From: Funneliformis mosseae
Lineage: Eukaryota > Glomeromycota > Glomeromycetes > Glomerales > Glomeraceae
DNA length: 11,244 nt
Reading direction: 5' to 3'
Assembly (NCBI GenBank): GCA_910592005.1
Contig: CAJVPP010003600.1
Coordinates: forward strand, 1-11,244
This document shows positions 1 to 9,114 of the stretch, in pieces. Under the pieces are notes generated by a model. It saw nothing but the letters and a program-made list of their open reading frames with translations. It was not told where the DNA came from and did no database searches. How positions within the stretch are numbered: the first letter of the stretch is position 1; each line of letters opens with the position of its first letter. A program made the position numbers and the translations under genes.

Positions 1-339
1 TTATATTGAACAAATGTTGTAAAAAAATTTTTCAAAATACAAGTATAAAATGAATATATGAGCCAATCAAATTTCAAAAATCTGCAATAAAATATTCTAG
101 AATCCGTTTCCTTTTTTGGTATATCCCCTGACTGAATTTAATATTATTTGAATATATTTATTTTAACACAAATTATTATTGAATTTTTTATTTCTTTTTT
201 AAATACTTTTCAAACATCAAGCTTCTTATAAGTCATATTATAATATTTTATCATCAAATCAGATATTGAATTTAATATATTTAATAATAAGATATTTATA
301 ATAAAAGATTTCAACATTTTTTCAAAAAATGGTTAACTA
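1..339. other. AT-rich sequence without recognisable gene
   Basis: This stretch is dominated by A/T runs. I found no open frame with coding character, no RNA gene and no clear repeat. A CCAAT-like string near position 63 is isolated and probably chance. Confidence 0.5.
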
Positions 340-522
340 TCAGTAATTATTAATTTCTTGAGCTAAATTTGACAAACTTGTAACTTTTAAAAATTCAAAA
401 CCTTTTGTATTGATTTTAGAATTTATATTATCAATTAAATTATCAATAAATAGTCTATACATTAATTTTAGCTTGATTTGTTGATTACTATTCAGTAAAG
501 AATCTAATATTAAGATTTTAAA
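340..522 (-). pseudogene. 60-codon minus-strand coding fragment, unknown family
   Basis: Read on the minus strand, the frame is open for 60 codons between a TAA at 523-525 and a TGA at 340-342. There is no ATG near its beginning. The middle reads LKLMYRLFIDNLIDNINSK and the end reads LKVTSLSNLAQEINNY. The mix of hydrophobic, acidic and basic residues looks like real protein rather than random AT-rich translation. I do not recognise the family. It is probably a last exon or the remnant of a larger gene whose upstream part is lost or lies across an intron to the right. It is close to the hAT fragment on the same strand, but a link to it is not shown. Confidence 0.4.
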
Positions 523-688
523 TTATTATATTATATATTTAAGAAATCAGACAAGAAAAGTAAAATTTTAATTTACTTAATTTGTATTTATATATACAAA
601 TAAAAATATTAAAATACATAAAAAGAATTATAATTATATAAAAATTTATTTAAATAAAAGAAAGATAAAGGTTAAACTTTACTTTATT
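523..688. other. AT-rich spacer
   Basis: This is low-complexity A/T sequence between two minus-strand coding fragments. No feature is visible. Confidence 0.4.
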
Positions 689-779
689 CTAGTTGTAATT
701 CTCTTCAATTAACTTTATAATTTTGATTAATTTTTGATAAGCCTCTTCTAGGGTATCCAAGATTTCATGATGTAATAAC
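689..779 (-). pseudogene. Possible terminal exon of the minus-strand hAT gene
   Basis: On the minus strand a pyrimidine-rich acceptor ending TTTTTAG (AG at 780-781) is followed by an open frame that ends in TAG at 689-691. It encodes an acidic, helical-looking tail containing LDTLEEAYQKLIKIIKLIEE. It lies downstream of the hAT dimerisation region (925-1579), with about 145 bp of A/T-rich, intron-like sequence between them. It could be an alternative 3' end of that gene or an unrelated exon. The acceptor and tail are visible; the linkage is inferred. Confidence 0.3.
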
Positions 780-924
780 CTAAAAAGTGTGATATGATTT
801 AATTAAAAAATGTGATTTAATGTGATCTTAATGCTGACTAAAATTAACATAATTTTAACTAAAATTAATATTCATTATGCTAAGCAAACAAATTATATTT
901 ATTTTATTTATTGAAACAATACAT

Positions 925-1947
925 TTAAACTATAATTAACAAATTATAATTAATATTACTACCCAAATTAAAGTAAAGAAAATTAAGCATCTGAATGCTT
1001 TTTTCTTTAAGTGCAACCCTTCTATCTAATAAAATATTTTTATAACTAGAAAAACTATGTTCAACATTTACTTTAGATACTAGTAACTAAATATATACTA
1101 AAGCTAATACATTAAGTTCTAATAATAAATGTGTTTTGTTTCACCAATATATATCTAGATCTACTAATTCCTCAGCTATTTTATTAAGCTCGCAATAAAT
1201 AGCCTATTCTTGTATTAAAGTGTCAGTAGGAGAATAAAATTCTTTAATAATCCTATAATCTGCAATATTATGATTAACTATATTAAATTGAATAAATCTT
1301 AGATCAAAGCATTGTATTGCTTTGAACAATGATAAAGCTAGATGATAAGGTATGTGTTTTTTGCACTTCTCATAAGCTGATGCAAAAGCTTTAGAAAATA
1401 ATAAAACAAATAGATCCTTATCATAATTTATTCTTTTCAAAATTTGTTTTATTTCATTTGAAATTGGAGGATTTCTTTTTTCTAACAAAAGAAAAGCTTG
1501 AAGATTTACTATTTGTGAATAAATAAATGAAACTATTGCTTTATTTCGTATTTTAAAGAATTTTAAATCATTAACTAACCTAAATAAAATTTAATTAACA
1601 GTTAGTATTATTTAATAAATTTATATATTTAATAAATTATAATAATTAAATTTTTTCTTACCAGATGCAATTATATGTGATAAAATATATAAAAATTCTA
1701 ATACATAAAATATTGTTTTAGTTTTAACAAAAAGAATGAAGATCTTAAATAACTTTTGAATCATGATTGATAGAATATTTCACATTAATAAATGTAATTA
1801 AATGAGAATATAAAGGTTTAATCTAATACAAAAATGAAAATCATGAATTTCACTATGTTTTTATTAGTAATGATACTAAAGTAGGATTTTCAATATTGTT
1901 TCACAATAAATGCTCTTTCCAATGAATTTTTCTTTTTGAGTTATAAA
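925..1947 (-). pseudogene. hAT-family transposase, C-terminal half (decayed)
   Basis: This is the remains of a cut-and-paste transposase gene of the hAT superfamily, read right to left. The C-terminal exon is open from the acceptor AG at 1580-1581 to TAA at 925-927, apart from three stops (TAG, TGA, TAG). The stops lie just after the FYSPTDTLIQE stretch, at a position preceded by DIYW, and before LLVSKVNVEHSFSSYKNIL. That last string, followed by KEKSIQMLNFLYFN, is typical of the hAT dimerisation region. A candidate 82-bp intron (1580-1661, GTAAG donor) separates it from upstream coding, although the frame is not cleanly kept across the junction. Further upstream near 1850-1945 there are weak matches, including an 'NS' context flanked by stops where hAT proteins often have RWNSW, and KRKIHWKEH. 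The N-terminal part, including the first catalytic Asp, is absent. Homology stops where the left end of another hAT element begins at 1948, so that insertion probably cut the gene. Confidence 0.7.
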
Positions 1948-1966
1948 TAGTGCTTCAAAATCAGTT
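1948..1966 (+). repeat. Left terminal inverted repeat of hAT element
   Basis: The sequence TAGTGCTTCAAAATCAGTT pairs imperfectly with 9262-9279. The minus-strand hAT reading frame to its left ends at this point. Confidence 0.5.
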
Positions 1967-1998
1967 TTCAGTCTTCAATTTTAGTCTATTTATTTAGT

Positions 1999-2110
1999 AA
2001 CCAGTTTTAAAAAAAAATTTTAAAGATCTGATAACCAGTTTTTTAATATAAAATCAGTTTAAACTCAAATTAGTTTATGATTTCAAACTAGTTTATATAT
2101 AAAATTAGTT
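1999..2110 (+). repeat. Left subterminal CAGTTT/TAGTTT motif array
   Basis: AACCAGTT occurs at 1999-2006 and 2033-2040. Degenerate relatives (ATCAGTTTAAA, TTAGTTTA, CTAGTTTA) follow down to about 2110. Short subterminal repeats of this kind are usual transposase-binding sites in hAT elements. The mirror-image AACTGGTT copies near 9232-9267 support one element spanning both. Confidence 0.5.
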
Positions 2111-3362
2111 TAAAAATTTAAATTAAAATTTAAAATATTTATTTAAAATAGAAAAATATATTTAAATTAATTTTATATTAAAATTTGTGAATCGTAATAC
2201 AATGTAATTTATCAATATACCATCTTATTCTTTGTTCAATTTTTATTTCAAAAAATAGATGAAACTAATAATAAATATAGACGAGAAAACTCAAGTATTA
2301 TTTAAGACGACTATTTTGAGAAGTATGATGAAGAGGAAAAACAATTATATCTTGTTTGTCAGGTGTGCAAAAATAAAAGTATTATAAAACGTTATAAGTA
2401 GATAAAAGGTTCTTCAACTACTACTGCTCAAGGATATCTTTAGCGGGATTATAGAATTGATAAAAATTGTCCAGAAGAGCTAGTAAATACAGATGGTAAT
2501 ATTAGAACAGTAATAAAATATATTATTATAAAGCGTCAATTATCTTTGAAACAGTCTTTTATAACTTTTATTATTGTTGATTATCAACCATTAAATATCC
2601 TCCAAAATAATGCATTTCAAAATATGCTTCATGAATTTGAATTAGGATTTAGAATACCAACTGAAGAAAAATGCAAAGAAATGATACGCAATAGTTATAA
2701 TTGGACAAAAGAAAATCTTAAGGAGTTATTAAAATCTAATGCAAATAGCATTAATATTACAACAGATCTTTGGACTTGTCATCGAAATAATGGCTATATT
2801 GGTGTAACAATTTCATGGTTAGACCAGAAAATGAAATTACACGAAGCATTGATTAGTATAGAATTATTACCTAATCCACATACATCTGAAAATATTAAAA
2901 ATTGTTTAAATACTATTCTTGAAAATTGGAATTTAAAAGATAAGTGTTTTGCAGCTACAACAGACAATGGCCCAAATATTAAAAATGCAATTTCTTTAAT
3001 GAATAATGTTGAAAATATAGGCTGTGCTGCACATACATTATATCTTACTATTACAAAAAGTTTAGCATTAATAAAGCAATTTATTAAAAGAATTAATAAT
3101 CTTATTTTTTTTTTGTTTTGAGTTTAAAACAAATTAAACGATTAAAAAAAGTATAAGAAAATCGAGAATATCCAAAAATACTTGAAATAATTCAAGTTGT
3201 ACATACATAATGAAATAGTTCATATCTTGCATAAGTAAGATTATTAGAATTACAGGTTGCTATAAAATGGTTAGAAAATACATTACATTTAGCTTACTCA
3301 AAAGATGATAAAGATGATGGTGATTATTTAAAATTAATATTACTTACAGAATCAGAGTGAAT

Positions 3363-3438
3363 GTATGTATTAATAATTATTTGTTAAATAAATGTTAATT
3401 AAAACTTATTTTAACAAAATAATTTTTAATTTTTTAAG
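3363..3438 (+). other. Intron in the hAT pseudogene
   Basis: The 76-bp interval begins GTATGTATTA and ends TTTTTTAAG. Splicing joins the frame ending LLTESE, where a TGA stands at the expected Trp, to LLQDLINLLKPFLDATKLL in phase 2. That restores a continuous hAT-like stretch. Confidence 0.65.
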
Positions 3439-3652
3439 TTTATTACAAGATTTAATAAATCTTTTAAAACCATTTTTAGATGCTACGAAACTTTTATCTG
3501 ATTCAAATACTTTACCCTAAATTTTGTGTATCTAATGATGTATTATTTAATAAGCGAATTTACTCTTAAAAATGAAGAATCTGAGGATGACTTATTTGAT
3601 TTAATTTACAGTCCTATACAAGCTAATAAAATTGAATATGAAGATAATAAAG

Positions 3653-3738
3653 GTAATTGCAAAATATTAAATTTTATTATTTATAATTTTAATTGTATTA
3701 TAAATATTAATTTTTAAAATTTATTTATTATAATTAAG
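3653..3738 (+). other. Intron in the hAT pseudogene
   Basis: The 86-bp interval begins GTAATTGC and ends TAATTAAG. It joins an exon encoding the acidic FTLKNEESEDDLFDLIYSP segment to TNTNEINNEGNETDSDYELL in phase 1. Reading through it instead runs into a stop at 3715-3717. Confidence 0.65.
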
Positions 3739-4619
3739 ATACTAATACAAATGAAATTAATAATGAAGGAAATGAAACAGATTCAGATTATGAATTATTA
3801 CGAAACTCTATAATTGAACCAAAACTTATCAGAATTCTATTAAGAGGTATAAGAGAAAGAGAGAGAGGATAAAGAAGAGGATATGGAAGAATAAGAATTA
3901 GTAATATAGATAGTGAATGAAAAATAAATGCAGATTCTAGATTTCAAAATCGACGATTTATTAAGAATTCAATTATTACCACTGGCCTTTTAAAAAAGGT
4001 GCTAGCTTCTATTTACTTATATATGAAAGAATATTGGCAAGTTCCTAAACTAGTAGGAATGATAGCAGCAATTATGGATTCTCAATTAAAAAGTCTTAAA
4101 TTTATTGATGACAATACTATCAAATTTCAAACAATAGAAAAATTACGTAACCTTTACTTTGATAAGCAATTAGTAAATGAATTTGATTCTTTAGATCTTA
4201 TTAGTAATACTAATATTAGGCAAAACACAACTACATCTTTATCATCAAATTCTATTATTACTGCACTTTTTGACAATGATATTAATGATGATAATGTTGA
4301 GGTTAATGAATTTGATGCATACTTAAATTTACAAATATCAAAAAAATGTGATCCCCTTAATTGATGGAAGGAAAATTCAAAAAAATTTCTTTTATTGAGT
4401 CAAATTGCACGCAAATACTTGTCAATACCCCACCACTTTAGTACCTAATAAAAGATTTTTCTCAGATACTGAATTGCATATTATAGCATGTCACAACTGT
4501 TTAAATCCAGAATTAGTTGAGCAGCTTTTATTTTTAAAATGAAATATAGCTTTATTTCTGATTTTTTCACCAGCTGAATAATTAATATTATATACAAATT
4601 CAAAGGTGATTTGTATAAA

Positions 4620-4645
4620 TTTTATGTGAAAAATTTTCACATTAA
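4620..4645. other. Short perfect hairpin after the hAT gene
   Basis: ATGTGAAAA and TTTTCACAT form a 9-bp stem separated by a single A. It lies about 40 bp after the hAT stop codon. It may help 3'-end formation or may be chance in AT-rich DNA; no function is claimed. Confidence 0.25.
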
Positions 4646-4722
4646 TTCAATAAAGTTATACTATACACAAAAAGATAATACAAATAATATTTTTACTTCA
4701 ATTTTTCAAAATTTATTACTTT

Positions 4723-4873
4723 TTATTTATATATAATGGTATAATGTATAAATAATATATATAAATGCATATACATTAAGTCATTAAAAATAACTAAAGA
4801 TAGGTTTGCAATTGATTCTAAATCTGTAATATTGCAGATTTTGAAGTTGAATTGTGTATAGTAATCTGCATTC
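4723..4873 (-). pseudogene. Probable last exon of the unrecognised minus-strand gene
   Basis: On the minus strand an acceptor ending TTCATTAG (AG at 4874-4875) opens into about 50 codons with no stop until TAA at 4723-4725. The peptide contains CNITDLESIANLSLVIFNDL and then becomes hydrophobic. The first part looks coding; the AT-driven tail may be degenerate. It lies downstream of the micro-exon blocks and on the same strand, so it is read as the 3' exon of that gene. The family is not recognised. Confidence 0.35.
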
Positions 4874-4989
4874 CTAATGAAAAAAATTATAAAAAAAAAA
4901 TGTTAATATATATTCTTAAAATGAAACCAACCAACCGCCAAAAAAAATTAACAATATTCCTTTTAGATCTTATTTTTGATCAGTTCTAA

Positions 4990-5660
4990 CTTAAGGCATC
5001 AAAGATCTGAAAAGTTTTTACAAAGATAAGTTAAAACTAATATTAATAGTTTTTTTATTAAAAAATTAAAATATTTATCATTAGAACTTACTTCAAATCT
5101 GATTACAACTCAAGCTTTTAAAGATTCTGATTATTCTATAAAAGTAAGTAATAAATGTTAGTTTTTTTTATTAAAAAAAAAACTAAAATTATTCCATTAG
5201 AATTTACCTTCACAATCTAAAATTCCATTGTTTACATACAGATTTCAGATTGGTCTACAAAGGTTAATATTAATTTTTTTTTAAAAAAAATTTAAAAAAT
5301 AATTCTAACAAAATTTTTTATTAGAACTTACTTTTAATCAATTACAACTCGAGCTTTCAAGAATTCTGATAGTTCTACAAAAATAAATAGGAAATATTAG
5401 TTTTTTATTAAAAAAAAAAAATAATAAATTATTCTATTAGAATTTAGCTTTAATCTAAGATTCCATTATTTATAGATTCTGGATTAAACCTACAAAAGTA
5501 AATTAAAATTTAATTTTATTTTTAAAATTAATGATAAATTTCTTCAATTAGACTTACTTTCAATTCAAAATTCAAGGATTCAATCATTCTACAAAGGTAA
5601 ATTGATGTTAGATTTTTTAAAATTTAAAAAAAAAATTAACAAATTTTTTTATTAGAGCAT
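4990..5660 (-). repeat. Tandem array of micro-exon-like blocks
   Basis: On the minus strand, short blocks follow TTTTGTAG- or CTTTGTAG-type acceptors and precede GTAAGTTCTAAT-type donors. The blocks are 5558-5588 (31 bp), 5449-5489 (41), 5332-5374 (43), 5208-5254 (47) and 5092-5135 (44); a worn sixth lies near 4994-5016. The conserved donor-side string (ATTAGAA/CTTAC on the plus strand) recurs every 104-124 bp. Two block types alternate. Type 1 (5092, 5332 and shortened 5558) encodes forms such as SEFLKARVVID. Type 2 (5208, 5449) encodes forms such as NNGILDCE. The pattern implies duplication of a two-exon cassette of about 240 bp. One donor (5445-5448) has become GCTAA and several blocks contain stops. 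Confidence 0.6.
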
Positions 5661-5662
5661 AC

Positions 5663-6360
5663 CTATGATAAGATTTTAGGAATGATAAATGATATGATTG
5701 ATGTCTATCTCTCTTTCTTATCTATAATGTGGTTTTGAGTTTCAGCAACAGCATCATACATCACACCTGATTCCTCAAATTCAGATTTTTTGAATCTGGA
5801 TTTCTAAAGCAAAAAAAATTTAACCAATATCTTCTGAATCATTTTCATTTTCTGTATATCTGAATCTAAGGAGAAATCATCATTGAAAGTAATATTCTAA
5901 ACTGTACACTGAAATGTAAGAAGGTGGACTATACATTAAAAAATATGATGGAAAAATATAACCTTATCCTCTGATATACATGACCGTTCTATGCCAGCTT
6001 TTTCAACCTGATCTCTTTCTACTGTTATAATTTTCTGAGTCACTCCTATAAAATTTTCAGCAATTTATTGAAGAAATTTTAAACTTCTCCTAGACCTAAA
6101 CGGATTCTGGTAAGTATCTGTGATTTTTTTTTAAAATAAAAAATAAAAAAATATTAACTAACAATTTAAACAATTAGGCTTACCTTCAATACTTTCTTTA
6201 TTATTTTCAACATAAAATTCTCCAGTCATATTTTTTCAGAAGCAGTAAAGACTGGCTTTTCTCCAATTACAAAATTCACTACATTAAGAATGCGACGAAA
6301 ATTTAAAATGCCAACTAATGGTATTTTAAATGTTTAAAGTTTAACCTGATTTGGATTTAA
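5663..6360 (-). pseudogene. Unrecognised multi-exon gene, main exons (decayed)
   Basis: Reading right to left, a coding-like stretch at about 6229-6345 contains IPLVGILNFRRILNVVNFV and EKPVFTASEK. In another frame an ATG at 6227-6229 starts MTGEFYVENNKESIE. A GTAAGC donor (intron 6118-6183, acceptor CACAG) joins in phase to TYQNPFRSRRSLKFLQ, a stop, then IAENFIGVTQKIITVERD and KAGIERSCISEDK, to position 5963. A 54-bp intron (5909-5962) leads to an exon from 5908 containing a stop, FNDDFSLDSDIQKMKM, and finally SEFEESGVMYDAVAETQNHI before a stop and a GTATGC donor at 5661-5662. Codon choice and splice phases support a former gene. The protein is charged, has no motif I recognise and carries no transposase signature. 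It lies inside the proposed hAT ends, opposite to the hAT gene, and may be a captured gene. Confidence 0.5.
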
Positions 6361-6495
6361 ATTAGTGATACATTTGTAGCAATATTAATTTTTTGCGTTC
6401 TAAAAAATAAAAAATTTTTTTTAAAAAATAAGTTCTGATTTGCAATTTCCATGATATCAGTATTTAATTAAAATCTACATAATTTTATTTTTATA

Positions 6496-6519
6496 ATGCA
6501 TAACATCTATAGTCATCAA
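6496..6519 (+). repeat. Left terminal inverted repeat of the Tc1-like element
   Basis: These 24 bases begin ATGCATAACATC. From the second base they are the exact reverse complement of 9091-9113. A TA precedes them. Confidence 0.8.
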
Positions 6520-6545
6520 CTAGTCTGAAATTTTAATTGTCAGTT

Positions 6546-6584
6546 AAGTCATGTGAAATGATTTTTATTGGTCAAAAATCAAAA
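6546..6584 (+). repeat. Subterminal direct repeat, left copy
   Basis: GTCATGTGAAATGA followed by TTTTTATTGGTCAAAAA matches 8836-8876 in the same orientation, with a 7-bp gap and a few mismatches. It lies about 27 bp inside the terminal inverted repeat. It carries TCATGTGA, a relative of TCACGTGA, and an ATTGG (CCAAT on the minus strand) box. Confidence 0.5.
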
Positions 6585-6620
6585 TTTTTTTACATAAAAA
6601 ACACGAAAAACGCAAAAAAA

Positions 6621-8765
6621 TTATTTAATTTTATTTAATTCCTCCAAAATTCTGTCTGGAATTCTTCTATGAGATTTATACTTCTTGATGGCATATTCTG
6701 CCAATTTACCACTAATACCTTTTCTATAAGCATCCATATAATGTTAATACTTTCTTGCAAATTTTTTAATAATAACTAAATGTACTAAATCAAGGCTTTT
6801 AAGTATCATCTGTTGTAATCCATTTCATGAATAATCACAATTTTCTCTTGCATATCTTTTAGAAGCTTCCAATATTTTTCAATAAATTTTAATTCACAAT
6901 GAAACTTAAGGTAAAAGATACATTCATGTCCAGCCTTTTTAATTAACTCTTCAATTGCTCCCCTTTGTGCAAGAAAATCAGGCTCTAAAGATAATACCCG
7001 GTGAGCAAAATAAGAAATTCTAGATTCATCTTGAATTTTTTCTTTACAAACTTTACATTCTAATATTAATCCTTCAGGTGGTCATTTTCCTCGCTCTAAT
7101 AGTACCTGTTTAATTCCCTTTGGCTGACCTCAGAGCTTTTCATCAGGATGTGTAGCTGGAAATACCTTTGATTGTGATTATCGATCTTGTCCAAAATAGG
7201 TATCACACATAATTAGTTGTTTACTACCGGGTTTTAAATTCATCTAATTTGTAACTAAAGCATCCTTTCTAAATATACTATAGTTTGAACTATTATCAAA
7301 GGCAAATACTACAATACAATTTGGATACAAAGTTTCAAAAATAGGAATTGCTTTGTGTTCAATTTATTCAAGAAGGTATTCAGCTGTCCAATAACCCTCT
7401 TGATTTTTATCAGATTTTAAGTAACATTATACTTCTTTAGGTATATTTAGATGTTTCATTACATCATCTGGTTGTAAACATAAACGTTCATCAACTTCTA
7501 TAAGAAATTCATTAACCATTATAGATCTTCCATTTCCTTTCTTTCATAGTGGTAATTCTCTATTCTTAGTCTATACTCCGCATTTACCATCATTAGAATA
7601 AAAAATACATTCATCATGAGTTACAAAAATTCGTTCTTTTTCTCCTTCAGGCAAATTAGGATATATATGATCCATTACTTCTCCTTCATATTTTGACATA
7701 TATTTTTCATGTTTAAACATTTCTTCAAGAAATTTTTTACAATATTGTATAACATTATCCCGTTTATGTCCATTATAATATATATCTTGACAGTATTGTT
7801 AAAATGAATAACCAAAAATATTAAGCCATCTTGTTGCTGTCATTAAAGTGATAGATTTTTTCACAACATTAGTGCTGGGTAATAATTATTGCTCAACAAA
7901 TTCTTTAAAAGAAGCTGATGTAATTTTATAATTTTGTTCACAAATCCAAATTTGACATTTTTCAGCTATATCTTCATCATCAATTATTCTAACAGATTTT
8001 TGATGTTTCCCTTATTTAGATATCAGAAGTTTGTTATAACTCAACCAATATTTTGTAAAATATTGAATACATCGTGCTTTTCATGGACCACCATCAACAA
8101 AAACTATTTTGATCACCTCTAAACTAACATGCATCTTCCTACTATCTAAACGAGTAAGATATTCAAAAATAGCACTTTTTGAATTGTATTTGATAACTGA
8201 CATTTTGTTATACTGCTTTTCTAATTGTTCTTTTAATGATCGGATTCTTTCATCAATTTGGTAAGTACAGCACTTTACTTCATCATCTGAATCATTTAAA
8301 GTCTGATCAATATTTGGATTATTGGAATCAGATTCTATATCTTGAATATTACTAATCTTGAAAAAATTTGTAATTTTTTCAGTATCAGCAGCCACCTTAG
8401 TAAATGAACCATTTAGTCCATATTTATCATAATAGATTGATTTTAAGATCTTTCCTTTTAAATATTGTTCACGCTTCATTTTTTCAAATTGATTATTTTT
8501 TTTTAAGTTAGCTTAGACTCCATTAACTCTGTATATTCTTCGTCTGAAATGTCTGAAACGTTATCTTCTTCATCATCCCACTCTTCATAAAGAAATTCGT
8601 ATATATCACTCTCATCATCATATGATACATTTTTGTGAAATGCGCCATTTTGCTCAGGCTTAGAATCTAAAATTTCTTGGTATCGTGATCTCTTAATATC
8701 ATATTTACCATCTTTTGTATATAGTTGGTCCTTTGACTTTTATTTTTGTTTAAAAGAGGAGGCAT
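6621..8765 (-). pseudogene. DDE transposase of the Tc1-like element (decayed)
   Basis: The gene starts at ATG 8763-8765 (MPPLLNKNKSQ) and ends at TAA 6621-6623 (after RILEELNKIK). The N-terminus is basic, then very acidic (DDESDIYEF, EEWDDEEDNVSD) after a frameshift near 8690. A second shift near 8500 brings in the main frame, which is kept from 8479 to about 6840. In that frame the likely catalytic residues are Asp in VTHDECIFYSNDGK (7613-7615), Asp in AFDNSSN (7295-7297) and Glu in HCELKFIEKYW (6878-6880). The spacing is 105 and 138 residues. The second interval contains a C-x2-C (LECKVCKEK) that may bind zinc. About eleven stops interrupt the frame, and at least one more shift near 6870 precedes the C-terminal YMDAYRKGISGKLAEYAIKK. 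The three motifs resemble the HDE / DN / NFIExxW pattern of IS630/Tc1-type enzymes, but the long D-to-E spacing is unlike canonical DD34E. The family is familiar from Rhizophagus genomes by memory only. The copy is inactive. Confidence 0.8.
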
Positions 8766-8880
8766 TTTTTTAAACTTAAATGCAACATTAGATAAAATTA
8801 AACACATTTAAAATAATGTTAAGGATTTATCATAATGTCACGTGAGATGAATTGTGCATTTTTATTGGTTAAAAACCCTG
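8766..8880 (-). promoter_or_regulatory. Putative promoter of the Tc1-like transposase
   Basis: Upstream of ATG 8765 on the minus strand there is a TCACGTGA palindrome (8838-8845) about 75 bp away and a TTAACCAAT (CCAAT-type) box about 100 bp away. Both are common fungal promoter elements, bound by bHLH factors and the CCAAT complex respectively. The same block lies at the other end of the element in the same orientation, so it could instead be a transposition signal. Confidence 0.4.
8836..8876 (+). repeat. Subterminal direct repeat, right copy
   Basis: TGTCACGTGAGATGA, a 7-bp insertion, then TTTTTATTGGTTAAAAA. It matches 6546-6584 in direct, not inverted, orientation. Confidence 0.5.
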
Positions 8881-9090
8881 TAAATACCCCTGTAAAATTA
8901 GTCCAAAATCATGCTATTACTAATAAAGTATCTTACTTTCAAATTCTGATAACTTTTTAAATTATAAGTTAAATAAAAAATATAAGCTGATTTTCTGAAA
9001 GATTGCAACTTCATTTATATAAAAATCAGTTATTTTTTTAATAACATACAAATTGAAAGACTACATATACTTTGAATTTATGCTAAATTC

Positions 9091-9114
9091 TTGATGACTA
9101 TAGATGTTATGCAC
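9091..9114 (+). repeat. Right terminal inverted repeat of the Tc1-like element
   Basis: The sequence ends AGATGTTATGCAC and is followed by TA. Its first 23 bases are the exact reverse complement of 6497-6519. Confidence 0.8.

Larger units (their letters stand above)
2255..4581 (+). pseudogene. hAT-family transposase, full length but broken
   Basis: This gene would catalyse cut-and-paste movement of its element in the nucleus. The likely initiator position at 2255 is now ATA, followed by GATGAAACT. An N-terminal BED-type zinc-finger remnant has C-x2-C (CQVC) near 2362, but the expected histidines are lost and stops occur at 2303, 2399 and 2441. The catalytic core then runs open from about 2444 to 3118. 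It has the first Asp in TTDLWT (2765-2767), the second in TTDNGPN (2963-2965), and a C-x2-H motif in GCAAHTLYL (3023-3034). A frameshift in a T-run near 3110 and several stops follow. Two good introns are visible, 3363-3438 (GTATGT...AAG) and 3653-3738 (GTAATT...AAG). A purine-rich stretch at 3845-3890 encodes an Arg-rich linker with a stop. The C-terminal dimerisation region includes KKVLASIYLYMKEYW (3996-4040), DPLN (with a TGA where Trp is expected) and, after a frameshift near 4428, KRFFSDTE and LNPELVEQLLFLK, ending in TAA at 4579-4581. Domain order is complete. The gene cannot make an active enzyme. Confidence 0.85.

Noticed and set aside
780..924. GTGATTTAAT and ACTAAAATTAA short repeats
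   Set aside because: Two or three imperfect copies in A/T-rich sequence; not distinguishable from chance.
2303..2443. In-frame TAA/TAG codons as evidence of a reassigned genetic code
   Set aside because: Stops fall at positions of different expected residues (Trp, Gln, Arg), are mixed with frameshifts, and all three stop types occur. Decay explains them better.
4659..4863. 12-bp perfect inverted repeat (TACTATACACAA and its complement) as a small MITE
   Set aside because: There is no matching flanking duplication, the right arm lies inside a probable exon, and 12 AT-rich bases can match by chance.
5804..5824. 21-bp intron between the DSDIQKMKM and KSRFKKSEF segments
   Set aside because: It has GT...AG ends but is far too short to be spliced normally. 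Its length is a multiple of three, so it is more simply an exon segment with one stop.
7934..8122. 62-codon plus-strand open frame
   Set aside because: It lies antisense to the Tc1-like transposase frame and is rich in Phe/Ile from AT bias, so it is a shadow.
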